Assembly (NCBI RefSeq): GCF_905171765.1 | Contig: NC_053392.1 | Span: 105,016,220-105,080,219, forward strand | Reading direction: 5' to 3' | From: Bufo bufo | Lineage: Eukaryota > Chordata > Amphibia > Anura > Bufonidae | Length of the DNA stretch: 64,000 nt | The notes under the pieces: model-generated | Database searches by the model: none | What the model saw: only the letters and a program-made list of their open reading frames with translations | Told to the model about the DNA's origin: nothing | In this document: in pieces, positions 21,262-31,935 of the stretch | Layout of the letters: the number at the start of each line of letters is the position of its first letter | How positions within the stretch are numbered: the first letter of the stretch is position 1 | Made by a program: the position numbers and the translations under genes

Positions 21262-22065
21262 TTGATTTTAGCCAAAGTCAGGAGTGGATACAAAAGAACA
21301 AAAATGTATATAGAAAAGGCTAAAGAGTCATAAACTCATTAAAATGTACATGTGTAAACCTGGCCATCTTAAAGGGATTTTCCCATGACTAATAAAAAAC
21401 AAAGTTAGAACCAGCCCTGTACCTCACGTGGATCCAGAGATCTCCCCATTCATTGCTCTGATGGATTTATATCAATCTGACAGCTCAGGGGAGTGTCATT
21501 TCTGCAGCAGCTCAGGAGGCGTGTCTCAGCTCTCCCTATCACAGCTCAGGAGGCGTGTCTCAGCTCTCCCTATCACAGCTCAGGAGGCGTATCTCAGCTC
21601 TCCCTATAACAGCTCAGGAGGCGTGTCCCAGTTTTCCCTATCACAACTCAGGAGGCAGTTGAGGGATGAAACTGAGCATGTGGAGCCACTTTAATAAAAT
21701 GTATCTGTATAGTGCCACCTGCTGTTTGTTTTTTTCTTATTTCTTTGTCCTGCTCACTGAGATGGCCGCACATGCTCAGATTCATCCTTCAACTGCCTTC
21801 TCAGCTGTGATAGGGAGAGATGAGAGCTGTAGCAGAAAAGACACTCCCCCTGAGCTGTCAGCTTGAGATAAATCTAGCAGAGCAATGAATGGAGAGATCT
21901 CTGGATCCACGTGAGGTACAGGGCTGGTTCTAACTTTGTTTTTTTATTAGTCATGGGAAAATCCCTTTAAGATGGCCAGGTTTACACATGTACATTTTAA
22001 TGAGTTTATGACTCTTTAGCCTTTTCTATATACATTTTTGTTCTTTGTTCTGAGGTACAGGGCTG
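21262..22065. mobile_element. Fold-back element with 34-bp internal tandem
   Basis: The left arm, about 21275-21500 (GTATATAGAAAAGGCTAAAG, CATGTGTAAACCTGGCCATC), is complementary to the right arm at about 21855-22050. The interior at 21525-21660 holds four units of CAGCTCAGGAGGCGTGTCTC plus AGCTCTCCCTATCA. Just outside the right arm, GAGGTACAGGGCTGGTTCTA is repeated at 22052, suggesting a partial duplication. Confidence 0.78.
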
Positions 22066-23330
22066 GTTCTAGCTTTGTTAGAAAGAAATTGTGTGTACTA
22101 TATGATGTCTGATTTTTATTTTTTACATTAGTCATGGAATAACCCCTTTAAGCCCTGCTCCCAAGCATGCCCTAAAGCTGTCTGGTAACACCTACCTATG
22201 GGTGGGCTTTACATAAGCCCCACCCATTATCAGGCCAGAAGCAGAGGCAGAGGCTGGTATTGTTTCTGAAAATCTGGGACAATCCTGGCAAATTCAGGAC
22301 TGTTGGCAACTACGCAGGAATAGTTTTAAAGGGGTTCTCCCACAATACAAACATATCCCCTAACCACAAACTGGCCATCACCATAACTATAACAACCTGT
22401 TCTATAAATCTTATTTGCGGAAAAATAAATAATACAAGTATGTGATCACACATATGTATGACTCTCACAATGCTGATTGGCAAAAACAAAAAAATTATTT
22501 TGGTCCTTAAGGCCGAAAATGGTCTGGTTTTCACTTGGTTAAAGCAATGGAACCCTGACCTTATTGATAGTTTCATCAAAACTAGTACCATTATTGACTA
22601 AAGAATATATCTGAAAAGGTAATAAGTTCACAAGAATTAATGTCTACTTTGTGTGATAACCTGGACTCCTGACTTTTATCAAATGTGTGTTGACATTCAC
22701 GTTATTAACCTCTGTACAACAAGTGAAAGGCAGCAACAGCATGCGATAGATTGTAGTTTCATAACTGCTTGCATGGCCACCACTGATATTGCAGTATCCC
22801 AGAAGCAAAGGGTTAATTACTACTATAAGAGTTAATGCAATGTTATTGAGTAAAATGTTATGGTTTATTATGTACTGTATATGCACTTAATGGCACTGTA
22901 TAAACAACATAACGGGTAACCAATAGGCACACTGAATACAAAGCAACTACTTTTTTTGAATCTTGGTGTCTTTCCTTTATTTTGATATAGAGGATTATTG
23001 GTTTATGGTGGACATAGAGAGGGCTGGGAGCCGTGGTGTGGTGTGTAGTAGCTTTATTTATTTGTTTTTATTTTGTATTTATTGTACTTTATTCTATTTA
23101 CCCTTTGTGCCTCCCATAAGGTTATACAACACCTTTTGGGTGGCATTTAACATTACATTTTTCAAGCACCTCATGGAGATAAAATGTTGATTGCAAATTG
23201 CATGATTGAAGCTATTAGGCTTGATTAATCTGCGTCAGAAGGGGTGTTAACACAGAATTTTAACATTACATTTTTTATCTTTGTTCATTTTACAAGGATT
23301 TTAAACCTTACTGCAGAGCTGATCTGGGTT
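22066..23330. other. No gene; AT-rich unassigned sequence
   Basis: Contains AAAGGGGTTCTCCC-type MITE debris near 22328 and otherwise unassigned AT-rich DNA. No exon, RNA gene or retroelement domain was found. Confidence 0.45.
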
Positions 23331-23451
23331 TGCTAAGATCCTGAAGCTCACGATGACGGGAACTCAGACTGGGCCAAAGGTTTTACCTTACAAGATGACA
23401 ATAACCATAAGTACACAGCCAAGACAACACAGAAGGGGGCCTAGCGGAAAC
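23331..23451 (+). pseudogene. Tc1 transposase relic, part 1
   Basis: Degenerate plus-strand sequence containing ACAAGATGACAATAACCATA and AGTACACAGCCAAGACAACA. This corresponds to the Tc1 region around the second catalytic aspartate (dDNxxK/xTAK). It continues after the hAT MITE at 25817. Stops and substitutions make it dead. Confidence 0.7.
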
Positions 23452-23819
23452 CAGGGGCGTTGCTAGGTTTAAAATATTCGGGGCCTGGGCCCCTGATGTT
23501 TTGTCCCAGGCCCCAAATGTCCTGCCTGCCTGCTAGATACAACTGTATTGCCATCCACAGGACGGCAATACAATTGAATCTAATGCGGTGGAAGAGCTGA
23601 AGGACCTGTGGTGACATCACAGGTCATGTGACCAGTAAAACAGTCAGTGGTTGAGAAGGACCTGCGATGATGTCACCATCATGTGACCAGTGCAGGAGAG
23701 AGCAGCAGTGAAGAGGGGAACAAGCTGAGGTGATGTCTACTACATCAGGAGAGGTAAGTGAAGGGAGAGGCAGAGAAATGCTGGGAGTTGTGGTTATTTA
23801 ACTGGGACTGTATGTTAGG

Positions 23820-24712
23820 GCTGAAAGGAGGGATGTTATTTACATGGAACTGTGTGTTGGAGGGGGCTGGGGAGGGGGTCATGTTATTTACATGGAACTG
23901 TATGTTGATAGTGGCTGTAGGAGGGAGTGATGTTATTTACATTGGACTGTATGTTGGAGGGGGCTGGGGCAGGGTGATGTTATTTACATGGGACTGTATG
24001 TTGAAGGCGGCTGTGGTGGGGAATTATGTTATTTACATGGGACTGTATGTTGGAGGCGGCTGTGGGACGGAGTCATGTTATTTACATGGGACTGTATGTT
24101 GGAGGGGGCTGGGGCAGGGGGATGTTATTTACATGGGACTGTATGTTGAAGGCGGCTGTGGGAGGGAGTGATGTTATTTACATGAGACTGAATGTTACAG
24201 GGGTCTGAGGGAGGGAGTGATGTTATTTACATGGGACTGAATGTTCAGGGGGGCGATATTATTTACGTGGGACTGTATGTTGAAGATGGCTGGTGGGGGG
24301 GAATGATGTTATTTACATGGGACTGAATGTTGAGGGGGTGATGTTTACATGGGAATGCATGTTGGACGTGTGCGGGGAGGGGATGATATTATTTACTTGG
24401 GGCTGTATGTGGAAGGCTGCTGGGGAGGAGGTGATGTTATTTACGTGGGACTGTAGTTTAGAGGGAGCTGTAGATAGAGAGGGATGTTATTTACATGGAA
24501 CTGTATATTGGAGGGGGCTGGGGAGATGGTGTGATGTTATTTACATGGGACTGTATGGCGGAGGAAGGGAAATAGTGTTATTTACACGGGACTGTATGTT
24601 GGAGGGGGTGAAGGGAGGAGAGTGATGTTATTTACATAGGACTATATTTTGGAGGCGGCAGGAGAGATGATGTGATGTTATTTACATGAGACTGTATGGT
24701 TGTGGGAGGAAT
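23820..24712 (+). repeat. ~47-bp minisatellite, about 18 units
   Basis: The unit is GATGTTATTTACATGGGACT followed by GTATGTTGGAGG and a G-rich spacer. Unit length varies by several bases. The repetitive ORFs are artefacts. Confidence 0.85.
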
Positions 24713-24719
24713 ATAACTA

Positions 24720-25020
24720 CAAGGGGCACTGCAAATCCAGGGGACATTAGGCATTCTTATTACTACTGGGGGCTCTATGGGAGGGACTTATAGATCCGCC
24801 TTGTTTCTACTAAGAGCACTATGGGGGGCCTTATTACTACTGAGGGGTCTGTAGAGAGCTTTATTACCACTGGGGGAACAATAGGGGGGCTTATTTGTAC
24901 TGGGGGCTCTGTGAGGGTATTATTAATACTGGAGGGCTCTTCTACTAATGGGGGCACTCTTGGGTAACGTTATCACAGTTGGGGGCACGGTAGGGGGCAG
25001 TATTACTATGGGGGCACTAA
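24720..25020 (+). repeat. ~34-bp minisatellite
   Basis: Irregular units of TTATTACTACTGGGGG with GCTCTATGGGGGG, about eight copies, degenerate toward the right. Confidence 0.75.
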
Positions 25021-25128
25021 TTTTTCTTCAGAATAGTATCTGGAGGTATTGGGGGGCACAGCGAGCAGCAGGATAACCCTGTGGGGACTCCAGGTTGGGA
25101 GATGATGATAGAAATGTGAGGAATCTAA

Positions 25129-25544
25129 GGCTTCTTTCACACTGGCGTTTCTGGGTCCGCTTGTGAGATCCGTTTCAAGCGGCCCAAAACGGATCAGTTC
25201 AGCCCCAGTGCATTCTGAATGGATAAGGATCCGTTCAGAATGCATCAGTTTGGCTCCGTTGCACCTCCATTCTGCCTGACGATGCGGAGCCAAACGGATC
25301 CGTCCTGACCTACAATGGGGACGGATCCGTTTTTACTGACACAATATGGTGCAATTGAAAAAGGATCCATCCCCCATTGATTTCAATGTAAGTCAGGATG
25401 GATCCGTTTTGACTTAGACTTTTTTTTTAAAGAATAATGCAAACGGATCTGTTCTGAACGGATACAAGCGTTTGCATTATCGGTGTGGATCCGTCTGTGC
25501 AGATACAAGACGGATCCGCACCGAACGCAGGTGTGAAAGTAGCC
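25129..25544. mobile_element. TTCACAC-type MITE with TAA duplication
   Basis: The inverted termini are GGCTTCTTTCACACTGGCGT and ACGCAGGTGTGAAAGTAGCC. TAA flanks both sides (25126-25128 and 25545-25547), as expected for PIF/Harbinger-type insertion at TWA. The interior is rich in CGGATCCGT words that fold on themselves. Confidence 0.8.
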
Positions 25545-25816
25545 TAAGATGTCTGTGTGTCACACTCTGCAGAGACAAGGCGCGGCTGAGAGAAGTTATA
25601 CGAACCTAATGGAGAAGATGATGACAGAGAAAATCTATATCAGAGGAGACGTCACCTGGAGGCACTGGATGTGACAGGTATGTGCTGCTGTATAGAAAGT
25701 ACAGCAAAATGCGGTGTGTGGGGGGAGGGGGGGTTGGGACTTAGAGAATTGGGCCATATGCATTGGGGCTTGGGCCCCGGATCTTTTGAGACCCTAGCAA
25801 CGCCCCTGGCGGAAAC

Positions 25817-26058
25817 TCTGTGAATGTCGTTGAGTGGCCAAGCCACAGCCCTGATTTGAACCCAATCAAACGTCTCTGGAGAGCCCTGAAAATGGTTTTC
25901 CACCACCAATCCCAATCTAACCTGATAGATCTTCAGAGGTTCTGCAGAGAAGAATGGTAGAAAATCCCTAAATCCAGGCGTACAAAACATGACATCATAA
26001 CCAAAAAGACTGGAGGCTGTAATCACTGCCAAAAGTGCTTCAACTAAGTGCTGAGTAA
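25817..26058 (+). pseudogene. Tc1 transposase relic, part 2
   Basis: Translating in frame gives SVNVVEWPSHSPDLNPIKRL and a following W/L-rich helix. This is the hallmark Tc1 region around the third catalytic residue (SPDLNPIE, here with K replacing E). Reading continues to near a decayed C-terminus. The substitution at the catalytic acid plus stops shows it is dead. It was one unit with 23331-23451 before the hAT MITE inserted. Confidence 0.85.
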
Positions 26059-26240
26059 GGCTAGGTCTACACGACGACAATAAGTCGCGCGACAGATAGG
26101 GCAGAACTACACTGCAACATTTGTCGCGCGACATTTTGTTGCACCAATGTCGCGCGACAATTTTTATAATGGTAGTCTATGGTGTAGCACTGCAACATGC
26201 GACATGCTGCGACTGCGACGCAACAGTCGCAGAAAAATCC
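26059..26240. mobile_element. MITE fragment with GTCGCGCGAC motifs
   Basis: It begins GGCTAGGTCTACACGACGAC after a TAA, matching the layout of the neighbouring TWA-flanked MITEs. It contains repeated TCGCGCGACA palindromes. No right inverted end is present, so it is truncated. Confidence 0.55.
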
Positions 26241-26384
26241 ATCTCGAATACTTCATGGCATGAAAAAGACTGATAACTTGCCATTACATAGTAGGGGCCC
26301 ACATACTTTTCATGCACAAGGATCCTTTTCATTCCATGTCCACCTATGAACCAGATCTTCTATTAAACCTTTTGATGTTGTCAC

Positions 26385-26708
26385 TGTATACTTCCTGTGC
26401 CGTCTCATCACTGAGTAGAATGTCTTTGTATTGTGATATCACTGTGTGCCCTGTACTAACATAACTGTGCGCATTATGCTGCCATTATTATATCACTGTG
26501 TGCACTTTCCCTCTACTATGACACCAATATGTACCCTATTCCAGTATGGTCACACCATTATGCACATTATACCTGTACTGTGACATCACTGTGTGCATTA
26601 TCCCTGTGCTTTAGACCATTACTGAGCTCCTCTTTGCAGATGGAAGAGGTTATCGGGCTCATTTACATTTTTGCTATGGGGCTGAATGATTATTCGTTAC
26701 GCCCAGGA
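26385..26708 (+). mobile_element. hAT MITE right-end fragment with tandem repeat
   Basis: About five degenerate units of ATCACTGTGTGC(A/C) with a spacer precede TTTTGCTATGGGGCTGAATG and CGTTACGCCC. These are the subterminal and terminal words of the hAT-type MITEs at 12920-12954 and 49770. The left end is not found. Confidence 0.55.
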
Positions 26709-26799
26709 ACCAATACACCTTGAGTCAGCCCCATACCTGAAACAAGTAAGTGATAAATCTATTGATACCAATAACAAAAAATGGTAAGACTCTGAATTA

Positions 26800-27093
26800 G
26801 GCCTCTTGCACACAACCGTATGGCTTTTTCAGTATTTTGCGGTCCGCAAAAAACGGATCTGCTAAAAATAAGGATGACGTCCGCGTGCATTGCGTTTTTT
26901 GCAGAACAGCTGGCCCCTGATAGAACAGTACTATCCTTGTCCGTTATGCAGACAATAATAGGACATGTTCTATCTTTGAACGGAACGGAAAAAACGGGTC
27001 CATTGAAATGAATGGTTCCGTATACGGACCGTATACAGAACAAAAAAAAACGGAACGGAAACTGAAAAAAAAAAAGTTTGTGTGCAAGAGGCC
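26800..27093. mobile_element. MITE with TTA duplication
   Basis: The inverted termini are GGCCTCTTGCACACAACCGT and TTTGTGTGCAAGAGGCC, flanked by TTA at 26797-26799 and 27094-27096. Internal GCGGTCCGC and CCGTTCCGTT-type words are shared with 28252-28585 and 29357-30505. Confidence 0.82.
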
Positions 27094-27096
27094 TTA

Positions 27097-27640
27097 AACT
27101 AATCGTCGCAGTGAGTTCTATCTACAGTATATCATACGCTGGATAAAGTATTCATGTCTACGAGTTATCATCATATGTGTTTCTCTTGCAACCAAAACAT
27201 TTCTTTTGTCGTGAGCATAAAAACAGCTTTCTATTCTCCAGCAAGGAAAATGACAATCTCAGCATTACTATCAATAGATATGTTAATTAACAATTACTAC
27301 ATTTCTTATCAGAGATAAAGAGCAATCAAACCATTTAGTGAATATCTCGGAAAGTAATCTTCACTACACATGTAGTATAATAGTAATAGTAATAGTTACT
27401 TGCATAATATAATATCAGATATAAAAGCCAAGGTCAAATAAACTATAAAAAAAAAAATGGCTATGGCTTATGGAATGGCTATTTGGTTAATTCCAGTGAA
27501 TGAGCCACAAATGATTAAGGATTCTCAATAAAGACGAGGGCACTTTCTTGTGAAATATCTTAATGTTAAGATTCAATTGTGGTCACCAAATAGAAATGAG
27601 CTAATCCAGGCACAACTCTAGGCAAAGCATGTCACTGGAA
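27097..27640. other. No recognisable feature
   Basis: AT-rich sequence without a supported element or gene. Confidence 0.5.
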
Positions 27641-27766
27641 TGTACAGTCAGGTCCATAAATATTGGGACATCAACACAATTCTAACATTTTTGGCTCTAT
27701 ACACCACCACAATGGATTTGAAATGAAACGAGCAAGATGTGCTTTACCTGCAGACTGTCAGCTTTA

Positions 27767-28248
27767 GGCCCCTTTCACACGAGCGTGGCGGATTAGGTCT
27801 GGATGCGTTCAGGGTGCGTTCAGTGAAACTCGCACTATTTTGCAAGCAAGTTCAGTCAGTTTTGTCTGCGATTGCGTTTAGTTGTTCAGTTTTTTCCGCG
27901 CGGGTGCAATGCGTTTTGAAGCGTTTTTCACGCGCGTGATAAAAAACTGAATGTTTACAAACAACATCTCTTAGCAACTATCAGTGAAAAACGCATCGCA
28001 CCCGCAGTTGCTTGCGGATGCTTGCGTTTTTCACGCAGCCCCATTCACTTCTATGGGGCCAGGGCTGCGTGAAAAACGCTGAATATAGAACATGCTGCGA
28101 TTTTCACGCAACGCAGAACTGATGCGTGAAAAACAACGCTCATGTACACAGACCCATTGAAATAAATAGGTCAGGATTCAGTGCAGGTGCTATGCGTTCA
28201 CGTCACGCATCGCACCTGTGCGGAAATCTGGCCCGTGTGAAAGGGGCC
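27767..28248. mobile_element. MITE with TTA duplication (first of adjacent pair)
   Basis: The termini are GGCCCCTTTCACACGAGCG and GCCCGTGTGAAAGGGGCC. TTA lies at 27764-27766 and 28249-28251. The interior has inverted TTTTTCACGC/GCGTGAAAAA words. Confidence 0.85.
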
Positions 28249-28251
28249 TTA

Positions 28252-28585
28252 GGCTACATGCACACGACCATATGTGTTTTGCGGTCCGCAAATTGCGGAT
28301 CCGCAAAAAAAAAAAGGATGACGTTCCGTATGGCATCCGTTTTTTTGCGGATCCGTTTTTTTTTGTGGATTCATTGTAATAATGCCTATCCTTGTCCGCA
28401 AACTAGAAAAAAAAGGACATGCACTATTTTTTTTGCGGAGTAACGGAACGGACATACTGATGCGGACATCACACGGTGTGCTGTCCACGTTTTTTGCGGA
28501 CCCATTGAAATGAATGGGTCCGCATCCTATCCGCAAAAAAAATGGATCGGACACGGAAACAAAATACAGTCGTGTGCATGAGGCC
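28252..28585. mobile_element. MITE with TTA duplication (second of adjacent pair)
   Basis: The termini are GGCTACATGCACACGACC and GTCGTGTGCATGAGGCC. It shares the TTA at 28249-28251 with its neighbour and has TTA again at 28586-28588. The interior carries GCGGTCCGCAAATTGCGGA and GCGGATCCG palindromes. Confidence 0.85.
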
Positions 28586-28664
28586 TTAATTTGAGGGTAT
28601 TTACATCCAAATCAGGTGAATGGTGTAGGAATTACAACAGTTTGCATATGTGCCTCCCACATTT

Positions 28665-28798
28665 TGCATCAGTTTTAGCCATTTCCGTCTGAGATCCGTT
28701 ATTTTAGATGGAAAAACAGTCCTACACATAGTATTTTTTTCCGTCTAAAATAACGGATCTCGGATGGAAATGGCTAAAACGGGTGCAAAATGTGCATA
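28665..28798. repeat. Palindrome, ~60-bp arms
   Basis: GTTTTAGCCATTTCCGTCTG and AACGGATCTCGGATGGAAAT are complementary arms. Outer CACATTTTGCA/TGCAAAATGTG also pairs. The centre is near 28728. Confidence 0.8.
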
Positions 28799-28799
28799 A

Positions 28800-29075
28800 A
28801 TGAGCATAACTGATGCTTAAAATACAGGATCCCTTTTTGTTTTTTTGTTTTTTTCTATTCTGATTAATCAGAAGAACACAAAGCTAAATGGTGATGTGAA
28901 CTCAGCCTAACAAAGACTTGAGTTCCATTAAAGACATCACCAGGGTAAGATGTTTTGCTTCCATCACCTCTCTTTGTATCATACGGGTGTCGACGGGAGT
29001 GCCATGTTGGGCACTGGTCGATATGAGCCTGCCCATTTGTTTGACAACTCTTGGTGACTGTTACTCATCTTTGTA
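28800..29075. other. No recognisable feature
   Basis: Unassigned sequence between the palindrome and the next MITE complex. No gene or repeat is supported. Confidence 0.4.
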
Positions 29076-29704
29076 TAAGGCCTCATGCACACGACCGTTG
29101 TGTGCATCCGTGGCCGTTGTGCCGTTTTCCGTTTTTTTTCGCGGACCCATTGACTTTCAATGGATCCGTGGAAAAATCGGAAAATGCACCGTTTTGCAGC
29201 CGAGACCGTGATCCGTGTATCCTGTCCGACGGACAACGGTTCACGGACCCATTCAAGTCAATGGGTCCGTGAAAGAACACGGATGCACACAAGATTGGCA
29301 TCCGTGGCCGTAGGTTAGTTTTTATACAGACGGATCCGAAGATCCGTCTGCATTAGGCCTCATGCACACGACCGTATTTTTTTGCGGGCCGCAAAACGGG
29401 GTTCCGTTTTTCCGGGATCCGTGACCGTTTTTTCGTCTGTGGGTCTTCCTTGATTTTTGGAGGATCCACGGACATGAAAAAAAAGTTGTCATGTCACTTA
29501 CCAGTAGGTGAAGCTCCCGGCCGGACGCAGACATCGCAGACATCGCAGCTTGTAGGTAAGTATAATGGTTCTACAAATTGCTAAGTAACCATGGCAACCG
29601 GGACTGCAGTAGCGTCCTGGTTGCCATGGTTACCGATCGGAGCCCCAGCGATTAAACTGGGACTCCGATCGGTACACTCCGCTGCCACCAATGATAGGGG
29701 GGAG

Positions 29705-29965
29705 ATTTTAATTAGGAGGGGGAGGGAGGGGAGAAGGCCCACTGGCCACCAACGAGTTAACTACAGGGGAGGGAGGGGGGGGCCCACTGGCCACCAAAGA
29801 GTTAACTACAGGGGAGGGAGGGGGGGGCCCACTGGCCACCAAAGAGTTAACTACAGGGGAGGGGGGGCCGACCGCACTGGCCACCAATGAGTTAACTACA
29901 GGGGAGGGAGGGGGGGGCCGGCCACACTGGCCACCAATGTGTTAACTACAGGGGGGGGGGGCTGC
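29705..29965 (+). repeat. ~48-bp G-rich tandem repeat, five units
   Basis: The unit is CCACTGGCCACCAA(A/C/T)GAGTTA plus ACTACAGGGGAGGGAGGGGG. Multiple G-runs give quadruplex potential. The repeated TGHQRVNYRG ORF is an artefact. Confidence 0.85.
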
Positions 29966-30014
29966 CCCCTGCTGCCTGGCAGCACCTGCCAGGCAGCAGG
30001 GGGCAGTCATGTAC

Positions 30015-30235
30015 ACAGTTCTTTTAGTATATTCTAACCTGAAGCGTCCCCATCACCATGGGAACGCCTCTGTGTTAGAATATACTGTCGGATTTGAGTT
30101 TCACGATGTAACTCAAATCCGACGGTATATTCTAACATAGAGGCGTTCCCATGGTGATGGGGACGCTTCAAGTTAAAATATACCATCGGATTGGAGAAAA
30201 CTCAGATCCGATGGTATATTAACTCCTGACTTTAC
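30015..30235. repeat. Palindrome inside MITE
   Basis: CCATCACCATGGGAACGCCT and AGGCGTTCCCATGGTGATGG are arms around a centre near 30095. Outer CGGATTTGAG/CTCAAATCCG repeats extend the fold. The CATCACCATGG core word also occurs at the centres of the fold-backs at 10850 and 38850. Confidence 0.8.
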
Positions 30236-30508
30236 ATTGAAAGTCAATGGGGGACGGATCCGTTTGAAATTGCACCATATTGTGTCAACGTCAAACGGAT
30301 TCGTCCCCATTGACTTGCATTGTAATTCAGGACGAATCCGTTTGGCTCCGCACGGCCAGGCGGACACCAAAACGACTTTTTTTTCATGTCCGTGGATCCT
30401 CCAAAAATCAAGGAAGACCCACGGACGAAAAAACGGTCACGGATCACGGAAAAACGGAACCCCGTTTTGCGGACCGCAAAAAAATACAGTCGTGTGCATG
30501 AGGCCTAA

Positions 30509-30902
30509 GAAGAGAGCAGTGGAAAAAGCAGGGACCAGTCAGCCTACAAGGATCCAAAGAGAAGACAGAATGGTGCCAACCTCTGAGGGAGTGAAGATTT
30601 GCCTTATTTTTGGACAGTGCATGATACAAGACTGTAAAGTTAATGTACTTAGAAGGCTTATGGATTTTACAGCTAGAAGCATCAGGCTCCCAGTCATACC
30701 CCAGAGATAAATTGCAAGTCTGTTAAAGGACTACACCCTCCAGTGGGCATTGTAGAATCACATATGGAGAGAGAGAGAAATTGCACACTTTGGCTGGATT
30801 TGAAATATAGCACTGTGTGATAGAAAGTGACTCAGGGAGTATGTGGACTGTTCACCCCAGATACGCCGCAACAGGAATTGTTGAGCAACCTTTAAGCTTT
30901 GT
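30509..30902. other. No recognisable feature
   Basis: Flank between the MITE complex and the PLE. Purine-rich, with no supported gene. Confidence 0.45.
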
Positions 30903-31935
30903 TATTAACCTACAAAAGGCCACCCGTCGGCTAGACAGTTAACAAAAACCACTTGTATAACAACCAAGGTAAACCAAAAACTAACAAATGGGGAATGGTA
31001 TAAAAATGTAAATTTATTGATAAAAATACAAAGGATGGAGCTACTACAGAATTACAAGAATGCAGAGAAGCACAGGGTCACAGACGCCACAATACACCAA
31101 GGTGTCAATGAATAATGACATCTATTTCAGGTACCAGAGTACAATGCTAATGTGCATTTAAATAAACCAAATTGGTCCAATATGCAGTTGCTGTACGATT
31201 CCTTCAAACAATTGATGAAAAAGGCCCTGTTAGTAGCAGGGGAAAAGCACAGCGAATCCACACATAGCATAGAGGCCAGAGAGCAACAAACCATGAAAAT
31301 AAAGTTCTCTCGTAAATAGCACTATATAAACAATAGTCGACATGAATATGTAAAGAGGCTCGCTATGGATACGTGCAGAATCACCAGCAGGGTTAGGACA
31401 GGAAGAAATCAATGCAGACCGTACCTGAAGACATGGTGGTAAGTGGGTGTGAGGACCCTGAGCGCACAACCTCGACGCGCGTTTCGCCCTACGGCTTCGT
31501 CAGGAGGTATAAAATGATGTATAGACAGGGTATATATAAGGAGAGGTGGGGTGGGTCAAGGAAATTACCTTGATTTGGTACATCTGTGGTCCACATGTCT
31601 GGGCGCGGAATGCCCCATGATGCTCGACGCCATCTCTCGGCGCATCCACGTCATCGCGCGAGCGCGAAAATGTGACGTCATGGAGCGCGTCCAGATGGCG
31701 CCGAGCAGCGCATGCGCAGTCCGCGACCCTGTGGAGCGCAGGTGACCCGCAGCCGGAAGTGTATCGATGTATAAGCGGAGAATGCTGCAGACATGTCACT
31801 AACTCTAATCTCATGCCAAAAGAGACACCGGACGCATCCATGCCGAGCCTCACATCAATACAATTGCGCTTAAAAGCAACAGTTCACATCATATGTACAT
31901 ACCAACCAAACATATAAGGAATCAGCCGCGTGTGA
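30903..31935 (-). repeat. PLE1 downstream pseudo-LTR
   Basis: It is offset from the upstream copy by exactly 5267 bp and begins TATTAACCTACAAAAGGCC on the plus strand. Includes an AGCGCATGCGCA string near 31707, close to an NRF1 site, and the ribozyme at 31469-31508. Confidence 0.93.
31469..31508 (-). ncRNA. Hammerhead ribozyme, downstream pseudo-LTR
   Basis: On the minus strand it reads stem I ACCTC, then core CTGACGA, stem II GCC-GTAG-GGC after a lone A, core GAA, a minimal stem III (A-U and C-G pairs around a 4-base loop), cleavage triplet GTC, then stem I partner GAGGT. All invariant core positions are present and stem I pairs perfectly over five bases. Minimal stem III hammerheads are known from PLE pseudo-LTRs, where they process the RNA. 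Cleavage is predicted after the GTC at 31474. Confidence 0.85.

Larger units (their letters stand above)
23452..25808 (+). mobile_element. hAT-ended MITE inserted in Tc1 relic
   Basis: The termini CAGGGGCGTTGCTAGG and CCTAGCAACGCCCCTG are perfect inverted copies. The exact 8-bp duplication GCGGAAAC lies at 23444-23451 and 25809-25816. The interior is non-coding: a GTGACATCAC/CATGTGACCAG module (23605-23690), two minisatellites, and a nested TTCACAC-type MITE. The termini preserve both inverted repeat and duplication, so this is a complete insertion. Confidence 0.93.
27643..28670 (+). mobile_element. DNA transposon fragment interrupted by two MITEs
   Basis: It starts TACAGTCAGGTCCATAAATA, a terminus I recognise from an abundant vertebrate Tc1/mariner-type non-autonomous family. 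The family sequence runs to 27766, is interrupted by the MITEs 27767-28248 and 28252-28585, and resumes at about 28589 with TTTGAGGGTATTTACATCC. No transposase is present. The far terminus is missing, giving way to a palindrome at 28672. Confidence 0.65.
29079..30505. mobile_element. Composite MITE with ~135-bp inverted termini
   Basis: GGCCTCATGCACACGACCGT occurs at 29079 and again at 29357. The complement GTCGTGTGCATGAGGCC ends at 30505, and TAA flanks 29076-29078 and 30506-30508. The span 29357-30505 has long inverted arms (GGATCCACGGACATGAAAAA and its complement). It encloses a tandem array (29705-29965) and a palindrome (30015-30235). The outer 29079-29356 part is probably a separate, partly lost copy. 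Confidence 0.7.

Noticed and set aside
23758..24625. ORFs with repeated VIYMGLYV
   Set aside because: Minisatellite artefacts inside a non-coding MITE.
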